A stretch of 64,000 nucleotides of DNA from Rhodospirillales bacterium (GTDB lineage Bacteria; Pseudomonadota; Alphaproteobacteria; Micavibrionales; Micavibrionaceae), in the NCBI GenBank assembly GCA_023898765.1, contig CP060238.1:1612001-1676000 (forward strand), given 5' to 3'. The position numbers and the translations under genes are program-made. Under the pieces are notes generated by a model that ran no database searches, was not told the DNA's origin, and worked only from the letters and a program-made list of their open reading frames with translations. Positions within the stretch are counted from its first letter, which is position 1. Each line of letters opens with the position of its first letter. Below, one piece after another: positions 9,625 through 17,778 of this stretch.

Positions 9625-9653
9625 TTCATAGTCTCTGTCCCGTTTTACGTCAA
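9625..9653 (-). promoter_or_regulatory. sigma70-type promoter of paralogue A
   Basis: On the minus strand TTGACG (9648-9653) and TATGAA (9625-9630) are separated by exactly 17 bases. They lie about 37 bases before the start codon of the gene ending at 8929. The same TTGACG-17-TATGRA layout precedes paralogue C (12219-12247). Confidence 0.6.
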
Positions 9654-9665
9654 CGACAAAAGAGG

Positions 9666-10730
9666 TTAATACGGGATTGGATATTTCCTGTAAACCGCAT
9701 CGATGTCGGCCATGACCTCGTCCGGCAGGTCCATGTCAAACGCATCTATATTGCTTGTGAGCTGCGCCATGGAGGTTGCCCCGATAATCGTGGAGGTCAC
9801 AAAATTTTGCTTATCTATGAATTTGAGCGCCATCTGGCACACGTCCAGCCCGTGTTTTTTCGCCACGGCGATATACGCGTCCACGGCGGCGTGGGCCTGC
9901 ACAGAACTCCGGAAAGCATCGAATCCTTCCGGCCGCACTCTCGTTGCAACAGCCCATCGTGCATTTTCCGGCCGTGCGCCATTTTGATATTTCCCGCTTA
10001 TCATTCCAGAAGCCAAAGGCGACCACGGCAGATAAGCCACGTTCTCGCGTACGCAGGTTTCCGCCACATAGGGATCGTCGGAGCGGTCCAGCAGACTGAA
10101 TTCATTCTGGATAGACACCATCCGCGGCAGGCCATGGGCTTTGGCCAGTTCGTTATATTTCATGATCCCCCACGCCGTATCGTCCGAAAGCCCTGTATGC
10201 CGGACCTTTCCTTCCTTCACGATTTTGCCAAGAGCTTCCAGAATATCAAGAAGATTGTCTTCGATTTCAGCCGTATCCTCCGCCGCAAAATCAATCACTC
10301 CGGCATGGTTATGCCCGAAATGCGGGATAGGCCGGTTGGGCCAGTGGAGCTGGTACACATCGATATAATCCGTCTGCAGGCGCTTTAAAGACCCTTCAAC
10401 CGCTGTGCGAACACTTTGGCCCGTCAAAGGCTCCCCACCCCTGATCCACGAAATACCGGGTCCGGCGACCTTCGTGGCCAGAATAACCTTTTCGCGCTTT
10501 CTGCTCTTTTGAAACCACGTGCCGATAATTTCCTCCGTGCGCCCGGAGGTGGGCTCGCTGATAGGAACCGCATAAAGCTCGGCCGTATCGAAGAAATTGA
10601 TTTCCCGCTCCAGCGCGTAATCCATCTGTTCGTGGCCCTGCGCCTCGCTGTTTTGCTGGCCCCATGTCATCGTGCCCAGACACACGCGTGACACCTTCAG
10701 GCCGCTCGTTCCCAGATTTGAATATTTCAT
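9666..10730 (-). CDS. aldo/keto reductase, Tas type
   Basis: NADPH-dependent aldo/keto reductase resembling E. coli Tas. The 354-residue product has the GLGTMTWG-like N-terminal signature (CLGTMTWGQQNSEAQ) and the catalytic tetrad Asp48, Tyr53, Lys87 and His129 (in QLHWPNR). A C-terminal nucleotide-binding region contains IIGATSMAQL. A much longer open frame continues upstream to 11048, but the start at 10730 has a strong AAAGGAGG six bases before it and gives the family N-terminus. The physiological substrate is unknown. The gene lies between two members of the unknown paralogue family but has its own SD and follows a terminator. Confidence 0.93.
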   Translation of the reverse strand: MKYSNLGTSGLKVSRVCLGTMTWGQQNSEAQGHEQMDYALEREINFFDTAELYAVPISEPTSGRTEEIIGTWFQKSRKREKVILATKVAGPGISWIRGGEPLTGQSVRTAVEGSLKRLQTDYIDVYQLHWPNRPIPHFGHNHAGVIDFAAEDTAEIEDNLLDILEALGKIVKEGKVRHTGLSDDTAWGIMKYNELAKAHGLPRMVSIQNEFSLLDRSDDPYVAETCVRENVAYLPWSPLASGMISGKYQNGARPENARWAVATRVRPEGFDAFRSSVQAHAAVDAYIAVAKKHGLDVCQMALKFIDKQNFVTSTIIGATSMAQLTSNIDAFDMDLPDEVMADIDAVYRKYPIPY

Positions 10731-10763
10731 TCTGCGCCTCCTTTGCACCCGTACCCATAAAAG

Positions 10764-10790
10764 AAAAAGAGCCTTTTGAAAAGGCTCCTT
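10764..10790 (-). terminator. Rho-independent terminator after paralogue B
   Basis: The inverted repeat GAGCCTTTTGAAAAGGCTC (10769-10787) is followed on the minus strand by a run of T (complement of 10764-10768). It ends the transcript of the two-gene unit 12184-10835, before the aldo/keto reductase. Confidence 0.75.
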
Positions 10791-10834
10791 TTCCGCTTTC
10801 TTTTTTTCCGGCCGCCGGAAACCTGCTCGAAATA

Positions 10835-11500
10835 TTAATGGAAACGCGGCGGCTGCGGATCCGTCCCCGGTTTTGAATAAAGGGCGTCCGCGCCCTTCAA
10901 AAGGCGGCTGCGAAATTCCTTCAAGGCCGGCTGCACAATGCCCGTTTCCAGTCCCACTAACCCTACAGGAGACGCACCGTTTGATGCCGCCATAGTGATG
11001 ACTTTCGGCGCGCAAACCGTCAAAGCGCAGCATATGTTTTGAATGCATTTCCGGGAAAGGTTTCTTTGAAATTCCTTTTCTTCCGCAGTTTGCGCCTGCG
11101 TCTGTTCATATACGGCCCCCGCGAAACCGGCCATTTTTGCTGTATAGTCGATTGACCGTGACGAACAGGCCGTTTCCACAACAAGATCCGTATTCAGTTT
11201 ATTTATTTTTTCAACAACGTCCTTTGCGCTGACAAAACCTGTAAAAATGTTTGTCGCGTCCCGTAAAATATCCGCCTGTATTCTCAGTTTAAGATAGGCC
11301 ACAGGATCGGCATGCCCGGAAAAAACGCCCTGAAGACCTGATCCCGGGACATTTTGCCCAAGGCCGGGAAATATCTCACGCATCTCTTTCTGCCACTGCC
11401 CGAGAAGAGAGGATAAAACAGGCAAAAACTTGGTGACCGCGTCCGTAAAAACCGCCGGGTCTATTTTAAAAACGTCGTACCTTGAATCCGCAGAGTCCAT
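10835..11500 (-). CDS. uncharacterised protein, three-paralogue family (member B)
   Basis: The 221-residue product is homologous to the proteins at 8929-9588 and 11519-12184. It has KIDPAVFTDAVTKFLPVL at residues 12-29, IFTGF...EKINKLN in the middle, and CIQNICCALTVCAPK in the C-terminal block. It is the most divergent and most cysteine-rich of the three (ICC, VCAP, TACSS). There is no signal peptide or membrane segment, and no known fold is recognised. It begins 18 bases after the stop of member C and is followed by a terminator at 10764-10790, so B and C form a two-gene operon. Confidence 0.8.
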   Translation of the reverse strand: MDSADSRYDVFKIDPAVFTDAVTKFLPVLSSLLGQWQKEMREIFPGLGQNVPGSGLQGVFSGHADPVAYLKLRIQADILRDATNIFTGFVSAKDVVEKINKLNTDLVVETACSSRSIDYTAKMAGFAGAVYEQTQAQTAEEKEFQRNLSRKCIQNICCALTVCAPKVITMAASNGASPVGLVGLETGIVQPALKEFRSRLLKGADALYSKPGTDPQPPRFH

Positions 11501-11518
11501 ATCAAACGCTTTCCCTTT

Positions 11519-12184
11519 CTATCCGTCAGGACGCATAGCAGGAGCAACGGCAGGATTCGGAAGTGAAGAAACGGTATCAACGCTCCATAAAAGAAGGTAC
11601 TGGAAATCTTCTATTGCAGATTGGATTATAGAAACATCTACAGTCGTTGCCCTCTCCAGACGCGCCTTCGCCGTCGTCGCAGGCGTGCCTTCCGCCAGGA
11701 TTTCACATAGCTTTTTAATGTATTGCCATGCTGCCCTGCTGCGCTCTGCCCTCTCTTCCTCATTTGCCGGATGTGTTTGCACATATTCACGATATTCACG
11801 CCCGGCCAAGCCGTCTATTTTGGAGATATGTTTCTTCGGCTGATTCGAATCTATAGCTTCAGAAAGCATTTTTTGATTCAGGCCGTTTATTTGTGCGATG
11901 ACATTCTCCGCGTCCCTAAGACCGCTGAAAACTTCCGCCGCAGCACTTAAAACCCTTGCCGCAACGGCCGCTTTTACCATTCCTTTAAGATCAGCCGTGT
12001 CGGAAAATTTGTCTGTAATACTCCTCCCCGAATCCGGCTTTTCCACTTTTCTTTTTATCTTCAGCACGTCTCCGAGAGAAGCTACCTGAATAGCAAACAG
12101 AACAGGAATAAAACTTCTAACCGCATCTTTTAAAATGCGCGGATCAATTTCGACCACTTGCTTCGGTGAACCACTCGTTGACAT
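11519..12184 (-). CDS. uncharacterised protein, three-paralogue family (member C)
   Basis: The 221-residue product is the third family member. It has EIDPRILKDAVRSFIPVL at residues 12-29, VFSGLRDAENVIAQINGLN in the centre, and YIKKLCEILAEGTPATT near 155-171. Start 12184 is chosen over 12247 for two reasons. It gives the same 12-residue leader before IDP as both paralogues, and an AAGGAG lies upstream. The longer frame would also run back into the promoter -35 box. It heads an operon with member B. Function is unknown; the conserved N- and C-terminal blocks suggest one domain covering the whole protein. Confidence 0.8.
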   Translation of the reverse strand: MSTSGSPKQVVEIDPRILKDAVRSFIPVLFAIQVASLGDVLKIKRKVEKPDSGRSITDKFSDTADLKGMVKAAVAARVLSAAAEVFSGLRDAENVIAQINGLNQKMLSEAIDSNQPKKHISKIDGLAGREYREYVQTHPANEEERAERSRAAWQYIKKLCEILAEGTPATTAKARLERATTVDVSIIQSAIEDFQYLLLWSVDTVSSLPNPAVAPAMRPDG

Positions 12185-12218
12185 CGCAACGCTTCTCCTT
12201 CCATACCTCAAAACATAT

Positions 12219-12247
12219 TCCATAAAACTAAACCGCTCCGGCGTCAA
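12219..12247 (-). promoter_or_regulatory. sigma70-type promoter of paralogues C and B
   Basis: On the minus strand TTGACG (12242-12247) and TATGGA (12219-12224) are separated by 17 bases, about 34 bases before the start at 12184. The -35 box lies only a few bases beyond the T-run of the rpsI terminator, so the new unit starts directly where the ribosomal operon ends. Confidence 0.6.
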
Positions 12248-12249
12248 CC

Positions 12250-12276
12250 TAAAAAACAGGCCCCTTCCGGGGCCCG
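12250..12276 (-). terminator. Rho-independent terminator of rplM-rpsI
   Basis: The GC-rich hairpin GGCCCC-TTCC-GGGGCC (12259-12274) is followed on the minus strand by TGTTTTTT. It lies 40 bases after the rpsI stop codon. Confidence 0.8.
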
Positions 12277-12316
12277 TTTCCTGTATTCGATATCTGAAAA
12301 CCGTTTTGGCGCCGGC

Positions 12317-12853
12317 CTAACGCTTCGCCCATTGTTTGGAACGGCGGGCTTTGTGCTTGCCGATTTTCTTCCGTTCGACCATACGGGCGTCACGGGCAAG
12401 CATGCCGGCCTTTTTCAGCGCCGGACGCAGGTCCGGTTCGAAATTCTCCAGGGCGCGTGAAATGCCGTGCCGGATCGCGCCCGCCTGACCGGAGAGCCCG
12501 CCCCCCTTCACTGTGCACATCACGTCGAATTCTCCTACGCGGCCTGCAACCAGGAAAGGCTGGTTCAGGATCAAAAGCTGCGTTTGACGGCCAAAATACT
12601 GGTCCTGCGGTTTGCCGTTCACGACAACCTGCCCTTTTCCTCTTTTCAGCCAGACACGCGCAACGGATTCTTTCCGGCGGCCTGTGGCATAGGCGCGGCC
12701 CAGAGCATCCATTTTCGGCTCACGCTTTACAGGTTCCGCATCCGTTTTCGCTTCGGCCTTGACCTCGGCCATATCCGCCACAACCGTTTTTGCCAGATCC
12801 TTGAGATCTTTCACCGGTGCGGCTTTTGTCTTTTCTTCTTTTTTGTCAGCCAT
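12317..12853 (-). CDS. rpsI: 30S ribosomal protein S9
   Basis: Small-subunit protein uS9. Of the 178 residues, the last about 128 are the conserved S9 domain (from AYATGRRKESVARVW), ending in the invariant basic tail KARRSKQWAKR that reaches the P-site tRNA. The first about 50 residues are a charged Lys/Glu/Ala-rich extension of a kind seen in other alphaproteobacterial S9 proteins. It lies 3 bases downstream of rplM, the universal L13-S9 pair, and is followed by a strong terminator. Confidence 0.97.
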   Translation of the reverse strand: MADKKEEKTKAAPVKDLKDLAKTVVADMAEVKAEAKTDAEPVKREPKMDALGRAYATGRRKESVARVWLKRGKGQVVVNGKPQDQYFGRQTQLLILNQPFLVAGRVGEFDVMCTVKGGGLSGQAGAIRHGISRALENFEPDLRPALKKAGMLARDARMVERKKIGKHKARRSKQWAKR

Positions 12854-12856
12854 TTG

Positions 12857-13318
12857 TTAAGCCCTCTTGTTTTTTGGGTTCATCGACGCAATATCCAGAA
12901 TTTCAGGATTTTGCGCGGCATGCGGATGTTCGGATCCGGCGTAGACTTTCAGGTTTTTCATTACCTGATGCCCCAGCGCGCCACGCGGAATCATCCGTTC
13001 GACGGCCTTTTCAACCACGCGCTCGGGATGCTCTCCTTTCAGGATTTCGCCTTTGGAACGCCCCTTGATGCCGCCCGGATACCCTGTGTGCCAGTAGAAA
13101 ATATCGCTCTGGGCTTTGTTTCCCGTCAGGCGGACCTTGTCGGCATTGATGACGATGATATTGTCTCCGCAATCGATATGCGGCGTATAAAGGGGTTTGT
13201 GCTTTCCGCGGAGCCGCGTGGCCACAATCGCCGCAAGACGGCCAAGGACAAGGCCTTCGGCATCTACAACGACCCACTTCTTGTCCACCTCGGAAGGTTT
13301 GGCTGAATAGGTTTTCAT
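12857..13318 (-). CDS. rplM: 50S ribosomal protein L13
   Basis: Large-subunit protein uL13, an early assembly protein. The 153-residue product has the typical motifs KKWVVVDAEGLVLGRLA, GDNIIVINADKVRLTGNK, and the signature region ERVVEKAVERMIPRGALG. Length is normal for the class. It is the first gene of the rplM-rpsI operon, with the start at 13318. Confidence 0.98.
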   Translation of the reverse strand: MKTYSAKPSEVDKKWVVVDAEGLVLGRLAAIVATRLRGKHKPLYTPHIDCGDNIIVINADKVRLTGNKAQSDIFYWHTGYPGGIKGRSKGEILKGEHPERVVEKAVERMIPRGALGHQVMKNLKVYAGSEHPHAAQNPEILDIASMNPKNKRA

Positions 13319-13429
13319 ATCGTTTTTTCCTTACATCTTCGAAACTGGGGGTGTTATGCGCAAAAACGAACGCCCAGTCAAGAAAAATCATATAAAAACA
13401 GAAGGATAAAGGTAAGGTACTCCAATACC

Positions 13430-13747
13430 CTAATCGGGCAACTCCTGCTCGATCCAATTCAGGAACGGGGCATATCCTCCCTCAATCGGAAGCGCCACAA
13501 TGCAGGGCACGTCATAGCTATGGATAGATTTGACCGCCGCCGTGAGATCTTCCAGCTTGTTTTCCGTTGTCTTGGCGATCAGGGCAACCTCCCGCTCCCG
13601 GCAAACCTTCCCCTCCCAGCGGTAAACAGAGGACATCTCCGGCAACACGTTCACACAGGCCGCCAGACGCGCCTCTATCAGATGTTCCGCGATTTTTTGC
13701 GCTTCTTCCCTGCTGCCTGCCGTTATATAGACGAAAAATTTTTTCAT
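13430..13747 (-). CDS. cutA: divalent-cation tolerance protein CutA
   Basis: Small trimeric protein of the CutA1/PII-like fold, linked to copper tolerance, of uncertain biochemical role. The 105-residue product has the family core: ITAGSREEAQKIAEHLIEARLAACVNVLP, EREVALIAKTTENK, and IHSYDVPCIVALPIEGGY. Start 13747 (MKKFFVYIT) is chosen because a longer frame to 13861 runs into the tRNA-Pro gene. No strong SD is obvious. Confidence 0.94.
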   Translation of the reverse strand: MKKFFVYITAGSREEAQKIAEHLIEARLAACVNVLPEMSSVYRWEGKVCREREVALIAKTTENKLEDLTAAVKSIHSYDVPCIVALPIEGGYAPFLNWIEQELPD

Positions 13748-13823
13748 GATCTGCCCCGAGGGTGGGAGGTCGAAGTTAGCAGGCACCCTTCTCGCTAATC
13801 GCGCTGTAGCGTAAGCGAAAGCG

Positions 13824-13903
<80 letters not shown>

Positions 13904-14011
13904 CCTTGAAGAAAAACAGTTACAGGAGTTGGCTTTTAAAATCAATTCTTTACAAAGGTAAAAAAAAGTGTAGTTTATGGAAAATTTTAAAAAACAAAGA
14001 CAGAGGGAAAA

Positions 14012-14314
14012 ATGACACACGGTCGAGGAACAGCTATATCACGGATTAGAAAGTTCATGGAAATATCCGAGAAATCTTCTGATGAGGGCGTAAAATATGC
14101 CCGTAAACATTTCCTGCACGGAACAAAAATTAAAGACAGACAAGAATCTTTTCAACTGTTCCTCTCCAGTCTGCCATGTGACGGCTCATCAGCCGACAAG
14201 AGGGGCAAAGCGCTCGCAGAACTTTTTGAAACGGCGACAAAAAAGTGCAATACGGGAACTGCGGCAGCGCTCCGAACGCTTGGCCGGGAATTTCCTTCAC
14301 TGCGCCGCTCTTAA
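14012..14314 (+). CDS. hypothetical protein, 100 residues
   Basis: Not recognised. It is a basic, soluble, apparently helical small protein (MTHGRGTAISRIRKF start) without signal peptide or membrane segment. A GAGGG lies a few bases before the ATG and the upstream 60 bases are AT-rich, so translation is plausible. It is flanked by tRNA-Pro and, convergently, the MerR regulator. The position next to a tRNA gene could mark an accessory insertion, but no attachment repeat was found. Confidence 0.55.
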   Translation: MTHGRGTAISRIRKFMEISEKSSDEGVKYARKHFLHGTKIKDRQESFQLFLSSLPCDGSSADKRGKALAELFETATKKCNTGTAAALRTLGREFPSLRRS

Positions 14315-14370
14315 AAGAACGTCTTCTACCCCGGAAATGTAGAGGATTGCAGGAGAGAACGCCGCTTCGC

Positions 14371-14925
14371 CTAATCAAGCATGTCGCGCAGGGCTTTCAG
14401 CTCTGCCAGCATGGTTTCCAGAACGGCGCGTTGCCCCGAGGAAGGCGCGGCAGAGCTTCCGCCGGTTTGTTGGGAAGACACAAGCTTCGGCGGGGACGCC
14501 TGCGTCTTGCTTTCAGAAGCCGCCACGATCTGTTGTTTTCCCTGCCCTTTCAAAAGCTTCTGGACCCCCTTGATCGTATAACCTTCCGTGTAGAGCAAGT
14601 GATGGATATGCTTGAGCAGCGCCACGTCCTCCGGACGATAGTAACGCCGTCCGCCGCCGCGTTTCATCGGACGCACCTGCGAAAATTTCGTTTCCCAGAA
14701 CCGCAGCACATGCTGCTGCACATCAAGCGCCTTGGCCACTTCGCTGATCGTCCGGAACGCCGTTGCGGATTTTTTGGAACGGGAAGACGCATTCTGCGAC
14801 GAGTCGGAAACCCGGCCGGCCATCTCCGCATGCCCCGAAACAGACTGGACTTTCGGAGAGGTCTGCACCTCTTCCTGCTGCATGGACCTTAAGGAAGAAG
14901 ACCGCGTGGGATGGGCTGTAATCAT
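14371..14925 (-). CDS. MerR-family transcriptional regulator adjacent to ihfA
   Basis: The 184-residue product has a MerR-type winged-helix DNA-binding domain at about 45-115 (ISEVAKALDVQQHVLRFWET, then RGGGRRYYRPEDVALL). It is followed by a Gln/Ser-rich linker and a short C-terminal helix (AVLETMLAELKALRDML). There is no effector-binding domain or metal-binding cysteine cluster. This MerR-like gene directly after ihfA is a conserved alphaproteobacterial arrangement, and its targets are generally unknown. It starts 40 bases after ihfA. Confidence 0.9.
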   Translation of the reverse strand: MITAHPTRSSSLRSMQQEEVQTSPKVQSVSGHAEMAGRVSDSSQNASSRSKKSATAFRTISEVAKALDVQQHVLRFWETKFSQVRPMKRGGGRRYYRPEDVALLKHIHHLLYTEGYTIKGVQKLLKGQGKQQIVAASESKTQASPPKLVSSQQTGGSSAAPSSGQRAVLETMLAELKALRDMLD

Positions 14926-14965
14926 TTTTTGTCTTTCGTTTCTCTTAAATTATTTAATTTTGTTT

Positions 14966-15289
14966 CTAGAACTTCGTCCGGGCTTCGCTCCCCCGCGGGC
15001 CCCGGCTGATTTTATCTTTTAGAACATGGGAAGCCCGGAAGACAAGAACCTTGCGCGGCGAAATCGGAACTTCTACACCGGTTCTTGGATTTCGTCCGAC
15101 GCGCTCCCCCTTTTCCCGGATGGAAAAGCTTCCGAAAGAAGAAATTTTGACTCCCTCGCCGGAAATCAGTGTGTTGGAAACTTCATCCAGAACCTGTTCG
15201 ACCAGATCCGCCGACTCGTTGCGGGAAAGCCCCACCTGTTCATAAACGGATTCCGTTAAATCTGCGCGCGTCAGTGTCCGATCAGCCAT
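14966..15289 (-). CDS. ihfA: integration host factor alpha subunit
   Basis: DNA-bending HU/IHF-family protein that pairs with IHF-beta. The 107-residue product shows the family DNA-binding signature (FGSFSIREKGERVGRNPRTG) and the IHF-alpha-type N-terminus (ADRTLTRADLTESVYEQVGLS). Start 15289 is chosen over 15346 because it gives the family N-terminus and has AAAGGA upstream. It sits in the plsX-fabH-ihfA-merR order. The start codon of fabH is about 1.1 kb upstream on the same strand. Confidence 0.95.
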   Translation of the reverse strand: MADRTLTRADLTESVYEQVGLSRNESADLVEQVLDEVSNTLISGEGVKISSFGSFSIREKGERVGRNPRTGVEVPISPRKVLVFRASHVLKDKISRGPRGSEARTKF

Positions 15290-15406
15290 TGCTTTATTCC
15301 TTTGTTGTACTCCCGTCAGCCTATCCCCTGCGACTTGCAGCGTCAAGAAACAGACCGAACTTTAATCACAAAAAATTGATTCTTTTCAAAGGGGTAAAAG
15401 ATTTTC

Positions 15407-16357
15407 CTAATACCGCACCAGTGCGGCGCCCCAAGTCAGCCCCCCGCCCATCGCGTCCATCAAAAGAAGGTCGCCGCGCTTCACCCGCCCGTCTCGCACC
15501 GCCTCGTCCAGCGTCAGGGGAATGGAGGCCGCAGAGGTGTTGCCGTGCTTATCGATTGTCACCACGACCTTATCCATCGGCATATCGAGCTTTTTGGCGG
15601 TGAATTCGATAATACGGATATTGGCCTGATGTGGCACCAGCCAGTCGATTTCCTCCGGCTTTATTTTGTTTTTTTCGAGGACCTCGGCGACGATATCGGC
15701 CATATAGGTCACGGCGTATTTAAAAACCTCCCGCCCGTGCATCACGATATGACGCATTTCATCGGTATAAAGCATCTCGCGCTGGTTCCCGTTGGCGTAA
15801 AGATGTGTGGAGTGGATGCCCTGGCCTTTGACGCCGTCCCCCGCCTCTTCTTTCCCTTCCAGAACCACGGCGCCCGCGCCGTCGGCGAACAAAACGCAGG
15901 TGCCGCGGTCTTTCCAGTCCACGATGGAAGACATTTTTTCCGCCCCGATCACCAGAATCTTTTTGGCCTGCCCCAGACGGATGAAATTGTCGGCCACGCT
16001 CAAGGCATAGATAAAGCCTGTGCAAACCGCCTGCACGTCAAAAGCGATCCCCGGCGGAATCCCCAGCTCCGCCTGCACCTTCACGGCAACCGCCGGGAAA
16101 ACCCGGTCCGGCGTGGTGGTGGCCACAATGACCCCGCCAATCTCTTCCGGCGCGCAGCCGGCGGCCTCCAGCGCTTTCCGGGCGGCCTTGACCGCCATAT
16201 CGCCGGTCGTTTCGTCTTTCGCGGCAATCCGGCGTTCCCGAATGCCGCTGCGCTGGACGATCCACGCATCGTTCGTGTCGACCATCTTTTCAAGATCGGC
16301 ATTGGTCAGAATTTTCCCGGGGAGATAGGAACCGGTTCCGGCGATAATGGATTTCAT
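15407..16357 (-). CDS. fabH: beta-ketoacyl-ACP synthase III (FabH)
   Basis: Condenses acetyl-CoA with malonyl-ACP to begin fatty-acid synthesis. From 16357 the protein has 316 residues, with catalytic Cys112 (in VQAVCTGF), His (in LVPHQANIRI) and Asn (in KHGNTSAAS). The start at MKSIIAGTGSYLP aligns with E. coli FabH. A GTG at 16381 overlaps the plsX stop (GTGA) and would add eight residues; translational coupling from there is possible. It is the third gene of rpmF-plsX-fabH. Confidence 0.95.
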   Translation of the reverse strand: MKSIIAGTGSYLPGKILTNADLEKMVDTNDAWIVQRSGIRERRIAAKDETTGDMAVKAARKALEAAGCAPEEIGGVIVATTTPDRVFPAVAVKVQAELGIPPGIAFDVQAVCTGFIYALSVADNFIRLGQAKKILVIGAEKMSSIVDWKDRGTCVLFADGAGAVVLEGKEEAGDGVKGQGIHSTHLYANGNQREMLYTDEMRHIVMHGREVFKYAVTYMADIVAEVLEKNKIKPEEIDWLVPHQANIRIIEFTAKKLDMPMDKVVVTIDKHGNTSAASIPLTLDEAVRDGRVKRGDLLLMDAMGGGLTWGAALVRY

Positions 16358-16377
16358 GGGCACAGACATAAGATAAT

Positions 16378-17430
16378 TCACGCGTCCGAGGCAATAGGGG
16401 AAAAGAAAGATTCCTGATTCATCACCTGTTCGATTTCATACGCCACGCGTTTGTTAAAACCGTTTTTCAGCAGGTCCGCCGCCACGAGAATGGCATTTTC
16501 CGTCCCGATTTTATCGCTGCCGCCGTGGCTTTTGACGCAAACGCCGTCCACCCCCAGAAACATCCCGCCGTTATATTTGCGCGGGTCCACGCGGTTTTTC
16601 ATCTGCCCCATCGCGCGCGCCGCCAGGACGTAGCCCAGCATCGACAGCGGAGAGGACTTAAACGCATCCCTTAGAAAGTGGGAGGTCAGCTTTCCGACCC
16701 CTTCGGCCGTTTTCAGCGCGACATTGCCCGTAAACCCGTCCGTCACGACAACATCCACCGTGCCTTTTGCGATGTCGTCGCCTTCCACAAAGCCTTTATA
16801 TTCGCCGGGAAATTCGATGTTGGAAAGAATGCCGGCAGCGGCACGGACCTCTTCATGTCCTTTCATCTCCTCCGTCCCGACATTCAAAAGCCCCACGCTC
16901 GGATTTCCAATTCCCATCACGACGCGGGCGTAAACGGACCCCAAAACCGCGAACTGGGCCAGCATCTCCGCATCGCAGGCCAGGTTGGCCCCCAGATCCA
17001 GCATCACCGTCTGGCCGCGCTCGGTCGGGAAAAGGCTGGCAATGGCGGGGCGGGAAATCCCGGGCAAACATTTCAAAAGCACCTTGGACAGCGCCATCAA
17101 AGCCCCCGTATTCCCGGCAGAAACAACCGCGTCTGCCCGGCCTTCCTGCACGGATTCGATGGCCAGGCGCATGCTGGAGCCTTTGCCGCCGCGCAACGCG
17201 ACGGAAGGCTTGTCGCTGCTTAAAATGGCTTTGTCCGTATGAATGACTTCCGAAACGCCGAGCAAGGCAGGATATTTCCGGATTTCCGGGTTGATTTTCC
17301 GCTCATCGCCGAAAAAGAGGAAATGCGTGCCTTCCAGACGCGTGAGCGCCGCACAGGCCGCAGGAATGACAACTTCGGGACCAAAATCCCCGCCCATCGC
17401 GTCCAGTGCAATTGTCTGATGGTGAGTCAT
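16378..17430 (-). CDS. plsX: phosphate acyltransferase PlsX
   Basis: Converts acyl-ACP to acyl-phosphate for phospholipid synthesis. The 350-residue product begins with the family signature IALDAMGGDFGP and contains RGGKGSSMRLAIESV, SAGNTGALMALSK and VVTDGFTGNVALKT. Length is typical. It lies between rpmF (about 95 bases upstream) and fabH, the classic membrane-lipid initiation operon. Confidence 0.97.
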   Translation of the reverse strand: MTHHQTIALDAMGGDFGPEVVIPAACAALTRLEGTHFLFFGDERKINPEIRKYPALLGVSEVIHTDKAILSSDKPSVALRGGKGSSMRLAIESVQEGRADAVVSAGNTGALMALSKVLLKCLPGISRPAIASLFPTERGQTVMLDLGANLACDAEMLAQFAVLGSVYARVVMGIGNPSVGLLNVGTEEMKGHEEVRAAAGILSNIEFPGEYKGFVEGDDIAKGTVDVVVTDGFTGNVALKTAEGVGKLTSHFLRDAFKSSPLSMLGYVLAARAMGQMKNRVDPRKYNGGMFLGVDGVCVKSHGGSDKIGTENAILVAADLLKNGFNKRVAYEIEQVMNQESFFSPIASDA

Positions 17431-17524
17431 GATTTTTTCGGCATCTGGTTGTTGATGGGCATAGCATTAAACCATTAACCAATCACGGGCGCAAACGAAC
17501 GCTGCACATGAACGCAGGGATATT

Positions 17525-17704
17525 TTATTCCTTGCCTTCGATAACCTGGCGGCCCTTATACATGCCGGTTTTCAGGTCGATATGGTGACGGCGCACAGAC
17601 TCGCCCGTATGGGAATCCTCAACCCAGTTGGCGGCTTTCAGCGCATCGTGCGCCCGGCGGGATCCCCTTTTGGACGGGGTTGTTTTTCTCTTTGGAACGG
17701 CCAT
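17525..17704 (-). CDS. rpmF: 50S ribosomal protein L32
   Basis: Large-subunit protein bL32, 59 residues. The translation starts MAVPKRKTTPSKRGSRRAHD and ends GRQVIEGKE. It has the family N-terminus and the HHIDLKTGMYKGRQV tail. No zinc-binding cysteine pairs are present (the C-minus form). It lies in the yceD-rpmF-plsX order. An SD-like GGAG precedes the ATG by about eight bases. Confidence 0.96.
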   Translation of the reverse strand: MAVPKRKTTPSKRGSRRAHDALKAANWVEDSHTGESVRRHHIDLKTGMYKGRQVIEGKE

Positions 17705-17778
17705 CTTTCGGCTCCTTCGTTTAAATTCAGGCCGCCTAGATAACCTAAAACCCCAAAAACCGCAAGGAAAAAAGGTAA

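Noticed and set aside
9666..11048. 460-residue version of the aldo/keto reductase
   Set aside because: The extra N-terminal about 106 residues cross the terminator at 10764-10790 and the end of paralogue B; the start at 10730 has a strong SD and the family N-terminus.
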